Assembly: GCF_038007285.1 (NCBI RefSeq)
Contig: NZ_JBBOWX010000001.1
Span: forward strand, 2,745,501 to 2,809,500
Direction: 5' to 3'
DNA from: Sporosarcina sp. FSL K6-3457
GTDB lineage: Bacteria; Bacillota; Bacilli; Bacillales_A; Planococcaceae
Length of the DNA stretch: 64,000 nt
This document shows, one piece after another, positions 11,487 to 19,956 of the stretch; the first letter of the stretch is position 1, and every line of letters starts with the position of its first letter. A program made the position numbers and the translations under genes. The notes under the pieces are model-generated. The model was given only the letters and a program-made list of their open reading frames with translations. It was not told the origin of the DNA and did not search any database.

Positions 11487-12278
11487 TTATTGAGCTGCTA
11501 CCTCCAACACGTTTGCTGGGAACTTGATAGGCTCTACATGATCATATTTGCTGTAAATAGCCGTAATCGTCTGTTTGACACGATGTGCATTGCCGTTAAC
11601 TTCTGTTGTTGAATACGTCGTTGTATCCATCGTCATTTTGAAATCCGTTGTATAAAATGTGCTAATATCAATGCCAATGACAATATCAAATTTATTAATA
11701 AAAGCATATTCCCCGCTAATGTCATCTACCCCGAACACGAGCTTTTGAAATTCATGATATTGCTCTCTCGACAAGGATAGCCTTAAATTATAGCCGTAAT
11801 CAATCGGCTCCAACTCAAACTCATCCGCAAAGGTATCGAAGAACGATAAGTTTACTGTTGGATTAACATGATCCATCATAGCACCAAACAACTCTGACAG
11901 TGCACCTGAAGATAGCTCGTCCAACTCTTTTTCCGTACCTTCCTTCACAAAAATACGGTCATTCGTTTTATATACATTCGCTTCCCATGCTTGTTCACCG
12001 CTAGGTTTAACAATTAACTGCTGTTTGAATGCAACTGGATGTAAAGTGGCATCTGATATAAAATCATATTTCATCGTCTTTCTATCCTCTGGTGCAGTTG
12101 TCCGCCAAAAATCTTCAAAAGAAATCGTACTTCGGACGCTCTCTAATTTAGCTGATGCATCCTTCGCTTTTTCGAACACTTCTTGAGCCGTTAAATTCCC
12201 TTGCGCTGCCGCATTGCCACATGCTGATAAAACGACTGTAAGCAAACCGATAATGGCTATCTTCCAAACATTTTTCAC
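11487..12278 (-). CDS. Putative lipoprotein, DUF6612-like
   Basis: The 263-residue product starts MKNVWKIAIIGLLTVVLSACG, a clear lipoprotein signal with lipobox LSAC and cysteine at residue 20. The mature part begins with a helix (LTAQEVFEKAKDASAKLESV) and then alternates beta-rich segments. This is the pattern of secreted LolA/LppX-like lipoproteins grouped under DUF6612; the family assignment is by impression of layout only. It should be anchored on the outer face of the membrane. It converges on rarA and shares the terminator. No substrate can be inferred. Confidence 0.7.
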   Translation of the reverse strand: MKNVWKIAIIGLLTVVLSACGNAAAQGNLTAQEVFEKAKDASAKLESVRSTISFEDFWRTTAPEDRKTMKYDFISDATLHPVAFKQQLIVKPSGEQAWEANVYKTNDRIFVKEGTEKELDELSSGALSELFGAMMDHVNPTVNLSFFDTFADEFELEPIDYGYNLRLSLSREQYHEFQKLVFGVDDISGEYAFINKFDIVIGIDISTFYTTDFKMTMDTTTYSTTEVNGNAHRVKQTITAIYSKYDHVEPIKFPANVLEVAAQ

Positions 12279-12467
12279 ATCGAAACTTCCTTTCTTCCAA
12301 ACCTACACTTATTTTACTGTACTCTGGGCAAAATCTAAAGTAAAACATTATTCTCCCCTTCTAGTAAGAGACGCTTGAACGAGTCACTACGTTTCATTTC
12401 CTCGTGAAAAGATATTTTTCCCCATTATCCTGAGCAACTGGATCGTTATTTTTAGTCCATTGTCGTG

Positions 12468-12473
12468 TATACT
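12468..12473 (+). promoter_or_regulatory. Candidate -10 of the sucrose regulator gene
   Basis: TATACT preceded by GTG lies about 33 bases before the scrR ATG. The -35 region is poor. The remaining 190 bases back to the lipoprotein gene show nothing else clear. Confidence 0.4.
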
Positions 12474-12505
12474 AGTACTCATAGAAACGAATGGGAGGTG
12501 TGACG

Positions 12506-13507
12506 ATGACAACAACGATTGCTGATATTGCTCAACTAGCAGGAGTTGCTAAAAGTACCGTTTCCCGTTACCTAAATGGTGGCTCAGTTAGCCAAGAAAC
12601 AGGACTAAAAATTGAACAGATTATTCGTGATACAGACTATACACCGAATGCATTTGCACAAAGTCTAAAAGCAAAGAAAACAAATATTATAGGCGTGATT
12701 GTGCCACGTCTTGATTCCTATGCTACGTCACGTACTTTAATCGGGATTGATGAGCAACTAAGGAAACATAATTATCAAATGCTAATTTCTAATTCTAGTC
12801 AAAACCTAACACGTGAGATTGAAAATATCTATACGTTAGCAAAACAAAAAGTTGCAGGAATCATTCTTTTAGCTGCTCAAGTTACGGACAGCCACTTACA
12901 GGCTTTTAACAAAATTGACATCCCAGTTTTATTAGTTGGACAGGAGCATCCTGACGTTCATAGCTTAATTCATCAAGATTATGAGGCTGCTTATGAGCTC
13001 GGCAACTATATTTTAGCAAAGGGACATCGAAAAATTGCGATTTTAGGTGTCACAGAACAAGATATTGCTGTCGGTGTCAGACGTAAACAAGGTCTTACAC
13101 AAGCCTTCTCGGAAAACAAACAGTGCGAGGTCAACCATTACCTCACAAGCTTTGATATGACCGAAGCCATTGCGCAAGCATCCATCATCATCGATGAATT
13201 TGCTCCTTCTATTATCGTCTGTGCAACAGATAATATTGCAATGGGCACAGTGAAGGCCGCCCATCTAAAAGGGTTACATGTGCCGCATGACTTGTCCATC
13301 ACAGGATTTGGCGGTTATGAGGTCGCAGCCATTATACACCCCAGTTTAACAACAATCCATTATGATTATAAAGGAGCAGGACAACAAGCAGCTGGGCGAA
13401 TCATCCAATTAGTCAACAGTGAACAGGTTGACAGGCTCACCTTCTCAGATTATCAGTTAATTGAAAAAGAAAGTGTTGACAATTATCCTACTCATAACTT
13501 AAAATGA
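12506..13507 (+). CDS. scrR: LacI-family sucrose operon regulator (ScrR-like)
   Basis: The 333-residue protein starts MTTTIADIAQLAGVAKSTVS, a LacI helix-turn-helix followed by the hinge helix, then a periplasmic-binding-protein-like effector domain. The start at 12506 is preferred over the in-frame ATG at 12491 because GGGAGGTG (12493-12500) is its ribosome-binding site. It lies directly ahead of a sucrose-type PTS gene and sucrose-6-phosphate hydrolase. Three LacI-type palindromes lie between it and the PTS gene. It probably represses scrA-scrB and may respond to a phosphorylated sugar; the effector is inference. B. subtilis controls sucrose genes by antitermination instead, so this is a different regulatory type. 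Confidence 0.87.
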   Translation: MTTTIADIAQLAGVAKSTVSRYLNGGSVSQETGLKIEQIIRDTDYTPNAFAQSLKAKKTNIIGVIVPRLDSYATSRTLIGIDEQLRKHNYQMLISNSSQNLTREIENIYTLAKQKVAGIILLAAQVTDSHLQAFNKIDIPVLLVGQEHPDVHSLIHQDYEAAYELGNYILAKGHRKIAILGVTEQDIAVGVRRKQGLTQAFSENKQCEVNHYLTSFDMTEAIAQASIIIDEFAPSIIVCATDNIAMGTVKAAHLKGLHVPHDLSITGFGGYEVAAIIHPSLTTIHYDYKGAGQQAAGRIIQLVNSEQVDRLTFSDYQLIEKESVDNYPTHNLK

Positions 13508-13510
13508 AAC

Positions 13511-13522
13511 GGAACCGGTTCC
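13511..13522. promoter_or_regulatory. LacI-type operator 1
   Basis: Perfect palindrome GGAACCGGTTCC, three bases after the scrR stop. Confidence 0.85.
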
Positions 13523-13542
13523 ATATTTATTTCCAATGAATA

Positions 13543-13554
13543 AAAACCGGTTCC
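13543..13554. promoter_or_regulatory. LacI-type operator 2
   Basis: AAAACCGGTTCC, a one-sided variant of the same palindrome, 32 bases after operator 1. Confidence 0.75.
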
Positions 13555-13574
13555 AAAATTTTTTAACTACTTTT

Positions 13575-13586
13575 GGAACCGGTTCC
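13575..13586. promoter_or_regulatory. LacI-type operator 3
   Basis: GGAACCGGTTCC extended to TTTGGAACCGGTTCCAAA (13572-13589). The three sites are spaced 32 bases apart, about three helical turns, so they lie on the same DNA face, just ahead of the scrA ribosome-binding site. Confidence 0.87.
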
Positions 13587-13615
13587 AAATGACTGATAAT
13601 AAGAGGAGGATTCGA

Positions 13616-15037
13616 ATGGATTATAAAAAAATCGCACAAGAACTTGTCGTTGCATTAGGTGGAAAAGAAAATATAACCGCTGCTGCACACTGCGCCACAC
13701 GGTTACGTTTAGTGTTACAGGACGAAGAACAAGTGGATCAGGCAACATTAGATGAAATGGATGTTGTCAAAGGAACTTTTTCCACTGGAGGTCAGTATCA
13801 AGTCATCATTGGGCCTGGAACTGTCAATGAAGTGTATAAAGAGTTTGCTAAATTAACGGAGCTTGGGGACATGTCTACAGCAGATGTCAAACAAGCTAGT
13901 ACTAAGAAAATGAATGTGCTACAACGATTTGTTAAAATGCTATCCGACATTTTTGTCCCTATTATTCCAGCGATTGTTGCAGGCGGTTTACTCATGGGGA
14001 TTAATAATCTACTAACGGCGCAGGACTTATTCATTAAAGGGCAGTCTCTGGTAGAAGCGAATCCCGGAATGGCTGACTTAGCAGCATTAATTAATACATT
14101 TGCCAATGCCGCCTTTGTTTTCCTACCCATTTTAATTGGATTTTCGGCGACCAAGCGATTTGGAGGAAATCCTTATCTTGGAGCAGCACTCGGCATGATT
14201 ATGGTCCACCCTGACTTGCTCAACGGCTACGGTTATGGAGCGGCTATATTAGCGAATGATGTACCTGTATGGAATATTTTTGGCTTTACGATAGAAAAAG
14301 TAGGTTATCAAGGGACCGTGCTCCCTGTGTTAGTTTCTTCATTTATTTTAGCGAAGATTGAAAATGCCTGTCGCAAAGTGATTCCGACTGCGCTGGACAA
14401 TCTATTAACACCGTTATTCGCCATCTTTATAACAGGCGTTTTAACGTTTACAGCTGTTGGCCCCTTCACGCGTGCCGCCGGCGATTTACTGACAAATGGG
14501 ATTGTTCTCCTCTATGACACGACTGGTTTTCTTGGCGGTGCTGTATTCGGATTACTGTATGCACCGATTGTCATTACAGGCATGCATCATAGTTTCATCG
14601 CGGTGGAAACACAGTTATTAGCGGATATCGCAAAAACAGGTGGCTCTTTTATCTTTGTCATTGCAACGATGTCAAACATCGCGCAAGGTGCTGCCACATT
14701 AGCGGTATTCTTCATAACGAAAGATAAAAAATTAAAAGGAACAGCATCGGCGGCAGGAATTTCTGCACTCTTAGGGATTACAGAACCCGCCATGTTCGGT
14801 GTCAACTTACGATTAAGATATCCATTTATCGGGGCAATCATTGGAGCAGCTGTAGGTTCTGCCTTTGGGACCCTTTACAAAGTAAAAGCAATCGCACTAG
14901 GTGCTGCCGGCTTGCCAGGCATTATTTCGATTAAAGCTTCATCGATTCTTCCTTATATTATTGGCATGGGCATTACATTTGTCGTTGCATTTGCTATCAC
15001 GTTTTTATTAGCACAAAGAGAAAAAAATAAGCAGTAA
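13616..15037 (+). CDS. scrA: Sucrose-type PTS permease, EIIBC
   Basis: The 473-residue protein begins with an EIIB domain carrying the phosphorylated cysteine in AAHCATRLRL (about residue 25). An EIIC glucose/sucrose-family membrane domain with many hydrophobic segments follows, containing GITEPAMFGVNLRLRYPF near residue 400. No EIIA domain follows, so phosphate must come from an EIIA encoded elsewhere. The start at 13616 has the ribosome-binding site AAGAGGAGG; an upstream in-frame ATG at 13589 abuts operator 3 and is unlikely. Sucrose specificity is inferred from the downstream hydrolase. Confidence 0.9.
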   Translation: MDYKKIAQELVVALGGKENITAAAHCATRLRLVLQDEEQVDQATLDEMDVVKGTFSTGGQYQVIIGPGTVNEVYKEFAKLTELGDMSTADVKQASTKKMNVLQRFVKMLSDIFVPIIPAIVAGGLLMGINNLLTAQDLFIKGQSLVEANPGMADLAALINTFANAAFVFLPILIGFSATKRFGGNPYLGAALGMIMVHPDLLNGYGYGAAILANDVPVWNIFGFTIEKVGYQGTVLPVLVSSFILAKIENACRKVIPTALDNLLTPLFAIFITGVLTFTAVGPFTRAAGDLLTNGIVLLYDTTGFLGGAVFGLLYAPIVITGMHHSFIAVETQLLADIAKTGGSFIFVIATMSNIAQGAATLAVFFITKDKKLKGTASAAGISALLGITEPAMFGVNLRLRYPFIGAIIGAAVGSAFGTLYKVKAIALGAAGLPGIISIKASSILPYIIGMGITFVVAFAITFLLAQREKNKQ

Positions 15038-15048
15038 CTATTTCCCCA

Positions 15049-15071
15049 GGAGAATCATCATTTGATTCTCC
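15049..15071 (+). terminator. Intercistronic hairpin between scrA and scrB
   Basis: Nine-base-pair perfect stem GGAGAATCA/TGATTCTCC with a five-base loop. The following sequence is not a clean T run, so this may be a weak terminator or an mRNA-stability element that sets different levels of the transporter and hydrolase. Confidence 0.6.
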
Positions 15072-15097
15072 CCTATTTCTTCAAGGAGTGAGTAATT

Positions 15098-16567
15098 GTG
15101 GAATGGACAAGACAACAACGTTACCGACCATTAAATGAAGTCAGTTCCACCGAATTGGCTGAGCTTCAGTCAACAGTAAATCAATGCGAGTGGCGTCAAA
15201 CGTTTCATATACAGCCAAATACGGGACTACTCAATGATCCCAACGGCTTCTCTTATTTTAATGGAGAATATCATTTGTTTTATCAATGGTTTCCACTTGG
15301 AGCCGTCCATGGGTTGAAATATTGGTACCATCTAAAGTCGAAAGATCTTGTGTATTGGGATGACCTCGGCGTTGGATTAACACCAGATAGTGATTTCGAC
15401 AGCCACGGTGCCTACTCTGGAAGCGCCATTGAACATCAAGGCAAATTATATTTACTATACACGGGCAATACGCGTGATGACAACTGGGTGCGCCATCCCT
15501 ATCAATGTGTTGCTATAATGGATGACGACTATCAAATTACGAAGCTCGACAAACCCGTGATATCCTCGATACCAGAGGGATATACTGACCATTTTCGTGA
15601 TCCAAAAGTCTGGAAACAGGATGACCAGTATTATGCAGTCATTGGCGCACAAAGAGTAAATCAAACAGGATGCATCGTGCTCTATAACTCGACTAATTTA
15701 CTCGATTGGACATTTATAGGAGAAATTGAAACTGAGATGGACTCCTTTGGCTTCATGTGGGAATGCCCCGATTACTTTGAATTAGAAAACCAAGGCGTTG
15801 TCATTTTTTCACCGCAAGGATTAGCAGCGAGTGGGGACCAGTATCAAAATATTTATCAATCTGGCTATGTGATTGGTGAGAAATTAGATATGCAGCAAAA
15901 TAAGTTGCGGCACGGTGATTTTCATGAATTGGATCGCGGTTTTGATTTTTATGCACCGCAAACGACTGTAGATCCATCAGGCCGCCGTATTTTGGTTGGT
16001 TGGATGGGATTACCGGAAATTGCTTATCCAACAGATTCGAATGGCTGGGCACATTGCTTAACATTGCCAAGAGAGTTATCCATTCAAAATGGTAAATTAC
16101 TTCAACAGCCAGTGAAAGAACTTGAAGCACTTCGCCAACAAGCACATACGGTAAAAGATACGATTGTCAATGCAACCAAAGTATATGAAGGCTTTACAGG
16201 CACGACTTATGAAATGATTTGTGAGATTAACTCGATTGACGCACAAACAGTCGGCATCGAATTCCGCACAAGTGAACAGGAAAAAACGATGATATACTAT
16301 GATGCGATTGGCAAAAAAGTCGTTCTTGATCGTACGAACTCCGGTCAAGAAGTTGGTGTAGATTATGGTACCATCCGACAATGTGCAATTGATGCAAATA
16401 ACATTACGTTTCAGCTTTTTGTAGACGTCTCTTCCGTCGAGATTTTTATCAATGACGGCATAGAAGTATTTACAAGTCGAATTTTCCCTAGCCAAAACAG
16501 TGATGGCATTCGTTTTTTCGCCTCAGCAGGAAGCGCGGAATTCCAAATGTCGAAATGGGATTACTAA
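15098..16567 (+). CDS. scrB: Sucrose-6-phosphate hydrolase (GH32)
   Basis: The 489-residue protein has the GH32 signatures: the nucleophile motif in IQPNTGLLNDPNGFSYF (about residue 35), FRDPKVW (about residue 165) and the acid/base motif ECPDYF (about residue 218), plus a C-terminal beta-sandwich. It starts with GTG at 15098 after AAGGAG. It cleaves sucrose 6-phosphate delivered by ScrA to glucose 6-phosphate and fructose. No fructokinase gene follows, so fructose phosphorylation must be provided elsewhere. Confidence 0.93.
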   Translation: MEWTRQQRYRPLNEVSSTELAELQSTVNQCEWRQTFHIQPNTGLLNDPNGFSYFNGEYHLFYQWFPLGAVHGLKYWYHLKSKDLVYWDDLGVGLTPDSDFDSHGAYSGSAIEHQGKLYLLYTGNTRDDNWVRHPYQCVAIMDDDYQITKLDKPVISSIPEGYTDHFRDPKVWKQDDQYYAVIGAQRVNQTGCIVLYNSTNLLDWTFIGEIETEMDSFGFMWECPDYFELENQGVVIFSPQGLAASGDQYQNIYQSGYVIGEKLDMQQNKLRHGDFHELDRGFDFYAPQTTVDPSGRRILVGWMGLPEIAYPTDSNGWAHCLTLPRELSIQNGKLLQQPVKELEALRQQAHTVKDTIVNATKVYEGFTGTTYEMICEINSIDAQTVGIEFRTSEQEKTMIYYDAIGKKVVLDRTNSGQEVGVDYGTIRQCAIDANNITFQLFVDVSSVEIFINDGIEVFTSRIFPSQNSDGIRFFASAGSAEFQMSKWDY

Positions 16568-16579
16568 AGCATTCCCCCT

Positions 16580-16615
16580 CCCCTCCACCTATATCTTTGT
16601 TGGAGGGGATTTTTT
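16580..16615 (+). terminator. Terminator of the scr operon
   Basis: CCCCTCCA/TGGAGGGG stem followed by ATTTTTTG. Confidence 0.9.
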
Positions 16616-16652
16616 GTTACTAGCTACCCTAATGAGTCGATTCATTTTTGAT

Positions 16653-16668
16653 TGTGATTTAAATCACA
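16653..16668. promoter_or_regulatory. FNR/CRP-type palindrome upstream of the flavoprotein gene
   Basis: TGTGATTTAAATCACA is a perfect inverted repeat matching the TGTGA-N6-TCACA consensus of Bacillus Fnr and enterobacterial CRP. A TATTGT -10 candidate (16690-16695) would put the start near 16702, about 41.5 bases from the site centre, the normal spacing for a class II activator. Bacillus lacks a cAMP-CRP system, so an Fnr-like regulator is the better guess. Confidence 0.65.
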
Positions 16669-16812
16669 TACCTCTCTCCCTACTAATGCTATTGTATAAA
16701 AAATGATTATTACGCTTCCCTCGCCTCATCTTGCTATTACATCCAAGTTTACTCGTTTCATTTTTCATATATGTATAAAAGTTTTCACAACTAAAAAGGA
16801 GGAATTTATTGT

Positions 16813-17772
16813 ATGGATATTCCGAAAATGATTATCGGACATATGACGCCTAAAATCCCTATTATGCAAGGCGGCATGGGTGTCAGAGTTTCACTCAGTG
16901 GACTCGCAGCTGCTGTAGCAAATGCAGGTGGTATCGGGACAATTTCCGGCACAGGCATTCCAGTTGAGACATTACGAAGTCATATTCGGAGGGCAAGAGA
17001 ACTGACTAACGGCAAAGGATATATCGGCGTAAATGTCTTATTTGCGATGACTGATTTTGCTGAAAACATCAAAGCGGCAATGGAAGAAAAGGTCGATTTC
17101 ATTATTTCCGGGGCTGGTATTTCGCGTGATATGTACAGTTGGGGAAAGGAATATAATGTTCCTGTCATCTCGATTGTATCCTCGGCAAAACTAGCGAGGC
17201 TTTCTGAGAGACTCGGCGCTGCCGCAGTTGTTGTAGAAGGTCGTGAAGCAGGTGGACACCTTGGGACAGATAGAGCCTTATTCGATGTGCTGCCCGAAGT
17301 GGTCGAATCAGTCGGCATTCCCGTCATTGCAGCAGGCGGCATTCTTCATGGTGAAGATATCGCAAAAGCTGTCCAATTAGGGGCTTCCGGCGTGCAAATG
17401 GGCACACGCTTTGTTGCCAGTGACGAATGCGATGCACATCCTGCTTTTAAACAAATGTATGTAGATTGTAATGAGGGAGACACGGTTCTTGTCAAAACAA
17501 CGGTCGGCTTAGAAGGACGCGCCATTCGTAACCCATTTACCGATTTAATTTATGGCGATAAAAAAGTGAAGATTAAAAAATGCTACAACTGCTTAAAGCA
17601 ATGTTCGTATCGTTTTTGTACGCTCGACTCGTTAAAACATTCCGTAGACGGCGATGTCGACAACGGATTAGTCTTCGCAGGGGCAAGAGTGCATGAGATT
17701 AAAGAAATCTTTTCTGTACAAACGATCATGGATAATTTAATACAAGAATATAAGCTAGCTAAATCACTATAA
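16813..17772 (+). CDS. NAD(P)H-dependent flavin oxidoreductase / nitronate monooxygenase-like (FabK/NMO superfamily)
   Basis: The 319-residue TIM-barrel protein has the family start IMQGGMGVRVSLSGLAAAVA, GREAGGHLGTD near residue 147, and the FMN-phosphate-binding segments AAGGILHGEDIAKA and GASGVQMGTRF. A C-terminal cysteine cluster, CYNCLKQCSYRFC, is not part of the classical NMO core and could hold metal or an Fe-S centre. Whether it acts on nitronates, enoyl-ACP or another substrate cannot be decided. AAAGGAGG precedes the ATG. The upstream palindrome at 16653 suggests oxygen-linked control. Confidence 0.82.
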   Translation: MDIPKMIIGHMTPKIPIMQGGMGVRVSLSGLAAAVANAGGIGTISGTGIPVETLRSHIRRARELTNGKGYIGVNVLFAMTDFAENIKAAMEEKVDFIISGAGISRDMYSWGKEYNVPVISIVSSAKLARLSERLGAAAVVVEGREAGGHLGTDRALFDVLPEVVESVGIPVIAAGGILHGEDIAKAVQLGASGVQMGTRFVASDECDAHPAFKQMYVDCNEGDTVLVKTTVGLEGRAIRNPFTDLIYGDKKVKIKKCYNCLKQCSYRFCTLDSLKHSVDGDVDNGLVFAGARVHEIKEIFSVQTIMDNLIQEYKLAKSL

Positions 17773-17780
17773 TTTCATTA

Positions 17781-17828
17781 GCCCCATACAAAAACGGCCT
17801 AAAAATCGGATGTGTATGAGGCTTTTTT
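17781..17828 (+). terminator. Terminator after the flavoprotein gene
   Basis: GCCCCATACA pairs with TGTATGAGGC (one mismatch or bulge), followed by TTTTTT. Confidence 0.82.
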
Positions 17829-17902
17829 AACGGGATAATTCCCCAAAAACTGTAACCTTCCCCTCATTCCATCGTCTAACCTGGTAATAAGGAGGGATTT
17901 TT

Positions 17903-18793
17903 ATGAATAAAAAATTATTTTCTATTCTACTACCGATCAGTCTATGTATGCTGGTAGCGGCGTGTAGTGCAAGTAGTTCAAAAGACGAGGCGAAATCTGT
18001 AGAATCGATGGCAGTTTCAAATGATATCGGCGCAGAAAAAATGATGATGAACCAGGACCAATCCACTGAAGAGGCACCATCAGAGCAAGAACAAGCAGTC
18101 ACTACGACGGACCGAATGATCATCCACCATGCGCAATTGCAGGTGAAAGTGAAGAAATTTGAACAAGCACAGCTAAAAATTGAAAAGAAAGTTACAGAAT
18201 ATGGCGGTTATATTGTCGAATCTACTGTCTATGGGCAAGACGCTGAGGCTGTTAGTGGAACAATGATCATTCGTATTCCAGAAAAGCATTTCCAAGCTTT
18301 TTTGAAGGATGCAGAAAAGGAAGCAACTGTCTTAGAACGTCATGTGACCGGCCAGGATGTGACGGAGCAATATGTAAATTTACAATCTAGAGTGACCTCT
18401 AAACGTGCAGTAGAAGCACGCCTGCTAGAGTTTATGGATACTGCACAAAAGACAGAGGATTTACTGAAAATCTCTGCTGATTTAGCGACTGTTCAAGAAG
18501 AAATTGAAGTCATTGTCGGTAAGATGAACTTCCTCGAAAACCAAACGTCCTATGCCACGATTGAAATTTCCATATTTGAAGATCGTGTCATCGTTCCCGG
18601 ACTCGATAAAAATAACTTAGATACGTGGGATAAAACAAAAAAACAGCTGGCAACCAGCACGAATTTCATACTAGCGGCTGGGTCCGGAATAATTGTATTC
18701 TTTATCGGAAACTTACCAGTGATTATGCTGCTATCGCTTATTGGAATCAGCATTTATTTCATCATCAAAAGAAAGAAGTCTACAAAAGAATAA
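17903..18793 (+). CDS. DUF4349 domain lipoprotein
   Basis: The 296-residue protein starts MNKKLFSILLPISLCMLVAACS, a lipoprotein signal with lipobox VAAC. A low-complexity acidic/Ser linker follows, then the DUF4349 core (RMIIHHAQLQVKVKKFEQAQ, GGYIVESTVYGQDAEA, RIPEKHFQAFL, then a coiled-coil around TEDLLKISADLATVQEEIE). It ends in a hydrophobic segment (about residues 258-288) and a Lys-rich tail. A lipid-anchored N-terminus plus a C-terminal membrane helix is the usual DUF4349 layout; function is unknown. GGAGGG precedes the ATG. Confidence 0.88.
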   Translation: MNKKLFSILLPISLCMLVAACSASSSKDEAKSVESMAVSNDIGAEKMMMNQDQSTEEAPSEQEQAVTTTDRMIIHHAQLQVKVKKFEQAQLKIEKKVTEYGGYIVESTVYGQDAEAVSGTMIIRIPEKHFQAFLKDAEKEATVLERHVTGQDVTEQYVNLQSRVTSKRAVEARLLEFMDTAQKTEDLLKISADLATVQEEIEVIVGKMNFLENQTSYATIEISIFEDRVIVPGLDKNNLDTWDKTKKQLATSTNFILAAGSGIIVFFIGNLPVIMLLSLIGISIYFIIKRKKSTKE

Positions 18794-18800
18794 GCCTTTG

Positions 18801-18841
18801 AAAAAATCTCCCTGTATCAATTAAGTCACAGGGAGATTTTT
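18801..18841. terminator. Bidirectional terminator between the DUF4349 gene and tcdA
   Basis: AAAAATCTCCCTGT/ACAGGGAGATTTTT inverted repeat between convergent genes. Confidence 0.92.
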
Positions 18842-18843
18842 AC

Positions 18844-19611
18844 TTATAGCTTGTCCTTCACACGTCGAATCGGAATATCCGCGACGATATCATTGATGAC
18901 CCAACTCGCGCAAACAAGTCCAGAGACCGACGGCACGAAAGCATTTGAGGCTGGAGGCATTTTGGCTTTACGAATTTGCGCTTCTGGCTTGCCGACTGTA
19001 CCCACAACATCTTCCCTAACAACAACAGGACTCTCATCAGAAAAGACAACAGGAACGCCTTTGTGAATACCTTCTTTGCGCAAACGTAGGCGAATGACTT
19101 TTGCAATCGGATCCGTATGTGTTTTAGATATATCCGCAATTTGAAAACGAGTTGGATCCATTTTATTCGCCGCGCCCATGCTTGAAATGATTTTCACATC
19201 GCGAGCGAGACACTCTTTGATAAGGTGAATTTTATAGGCGATTGTATCTGATGCATCAATGACATAATTAGGTTTGTAACTGAAAAATTCATCTGCTGTT
19301 TCTTCTGTATAAAACATATGCAGCGAAATCACTTCACAGTCTTTATTAATATCCGCGATACGCTCCTGCATAATTTCCGTTTTCGAGCGACCAATCGTCG
19401 ATAAGTAAGCAACACTCTGCCGATTAATATTCGTAATATCTACATTGTCCTTATCGACAAGAATGATGCGACCAATGCCACTCCTTGCGCAAGCTTCCGC
19501 TGCGAACGAGCCCACTCCTCCAACACCAAGTATCGCGACAGTCATGTCACGCATACGTTGTACACCTTCTGTACCAATTGCTAATTCATTCCGTGAAAAT
19601 TGATGCAACAA
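18844..19611 (-). CDS. tcdA: tRNA threonylcarbamoyladenosine dehydratase (TcdA/CsdL, YrvM)
   Basis: The 255-residue ThiF/E1-like protein shows the nucleotide-binding loop ILGVGGVGSFAAEACARSG (about residue 30) and the partner motif LVDKDNVDITNINRQ. The C-terminal region SDESPVVVRE...KAKMPPASNAFVPSVSGLV is typical for TcdA. The enzyme uses ATP to dehydrate t6A37 to its cyclic form in tRNAs reading ANN codons. The gene lies next to 6S RNA and aspS, exactly as yrvM does in B. subtilis. Confidence 0.94.
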   Translation of the reverse strand: MLHQFSRNELAIGTEGVQRMRDMTVAILGVGGVGSFAAEACARSGIGRIILVDKDNVDITNINRQSVAYLSTIGRSKTEIMQERIADINKDCEVISLHMFYTEETADEFFSYKPNYVIDASDTIAYKIHLIKECLARDVKIISSMGAANKMDPTRFQIADISKTHTDPIAKVIRLRLRKEGIHKGVPVVFSDESPVVVREDVVGTVGKPEAQIRKAKMPPASNAFVPSVSGLVCASWVINDIVADIPIRRVKDKL

Positions 19612-19657
19612 GCTAATTCCGCCTTTCGTTAATCAAATAAATATGATTTTTTTCCAA

Positions 19658-19894
19658 TAAAAAACCTCTCCGCAAAGCGCCAGAGAGGGTTATGAGTAAG
19701 ATAAGAACAAATCCCGAATGTGCCGTCTTTGTAGTATCGTTTTGAACCTGCAAATTCAGCAGGTGGGTGTCCTATCCGATTACTTTGACGTCCCCCGAAG
19801 AAGGCGTGTCATCCTAATCAAAATGCGGGCTCCCGACGATAGAATGTTCGGTCAAAACTGATTGGCAAATAACGAACACTCCAGGATTCGTATT
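19658..19894 (-). ncRNA. ssrS: 6S RNA (SsrS/BsrA type)
   Basis: The gap between aspS and tcdA is where B. subtilis carries 6S-1 RNA. On the minus strand a promoter (-35 TTGAAT, 17 bases, extended -10 TGCTACCAT) predicts a start near 19894. The 5' part ACGAATCCTGGAGTGTTCG can pair with the late segment GGCACATTCGGGATTTGT, giving the long closing stem expected of 6S RNA. A hairpin built on CCTCTC/GAGAGG (19663-19690) with a T run ends it. Between the arms is a large, mostly unpaired central region. 6S RNA holds SigA-RNA polymerase in stationary phase. Exact ends are estimates. Confidence 0.87.
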
Positions 19895-19900
19895 ACCTTC

Positions 19901-19929
19901 ATGGTAGCACACATTGACAGTCAATTCAA
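19901..19929 (-). promoter_or_regulatory. Promoter of 6S RNA
   Basis: Minus-strand TTGAAT (19924-19929), 17-base spacer, TACCAT (19901-19906) with TGC extension. Confidence 0.7.
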
Positions 19930-19956
19930 TAATTTTATGAAGAAATTATTAACGTC

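Noticed and set aside
12491..12505. Upstream ATG for the sucrose regulator
   Set aside because: The five extra codons cover the ribosome-binding site of the ATG at 12506, and the LacI domain starts right at that ATG.
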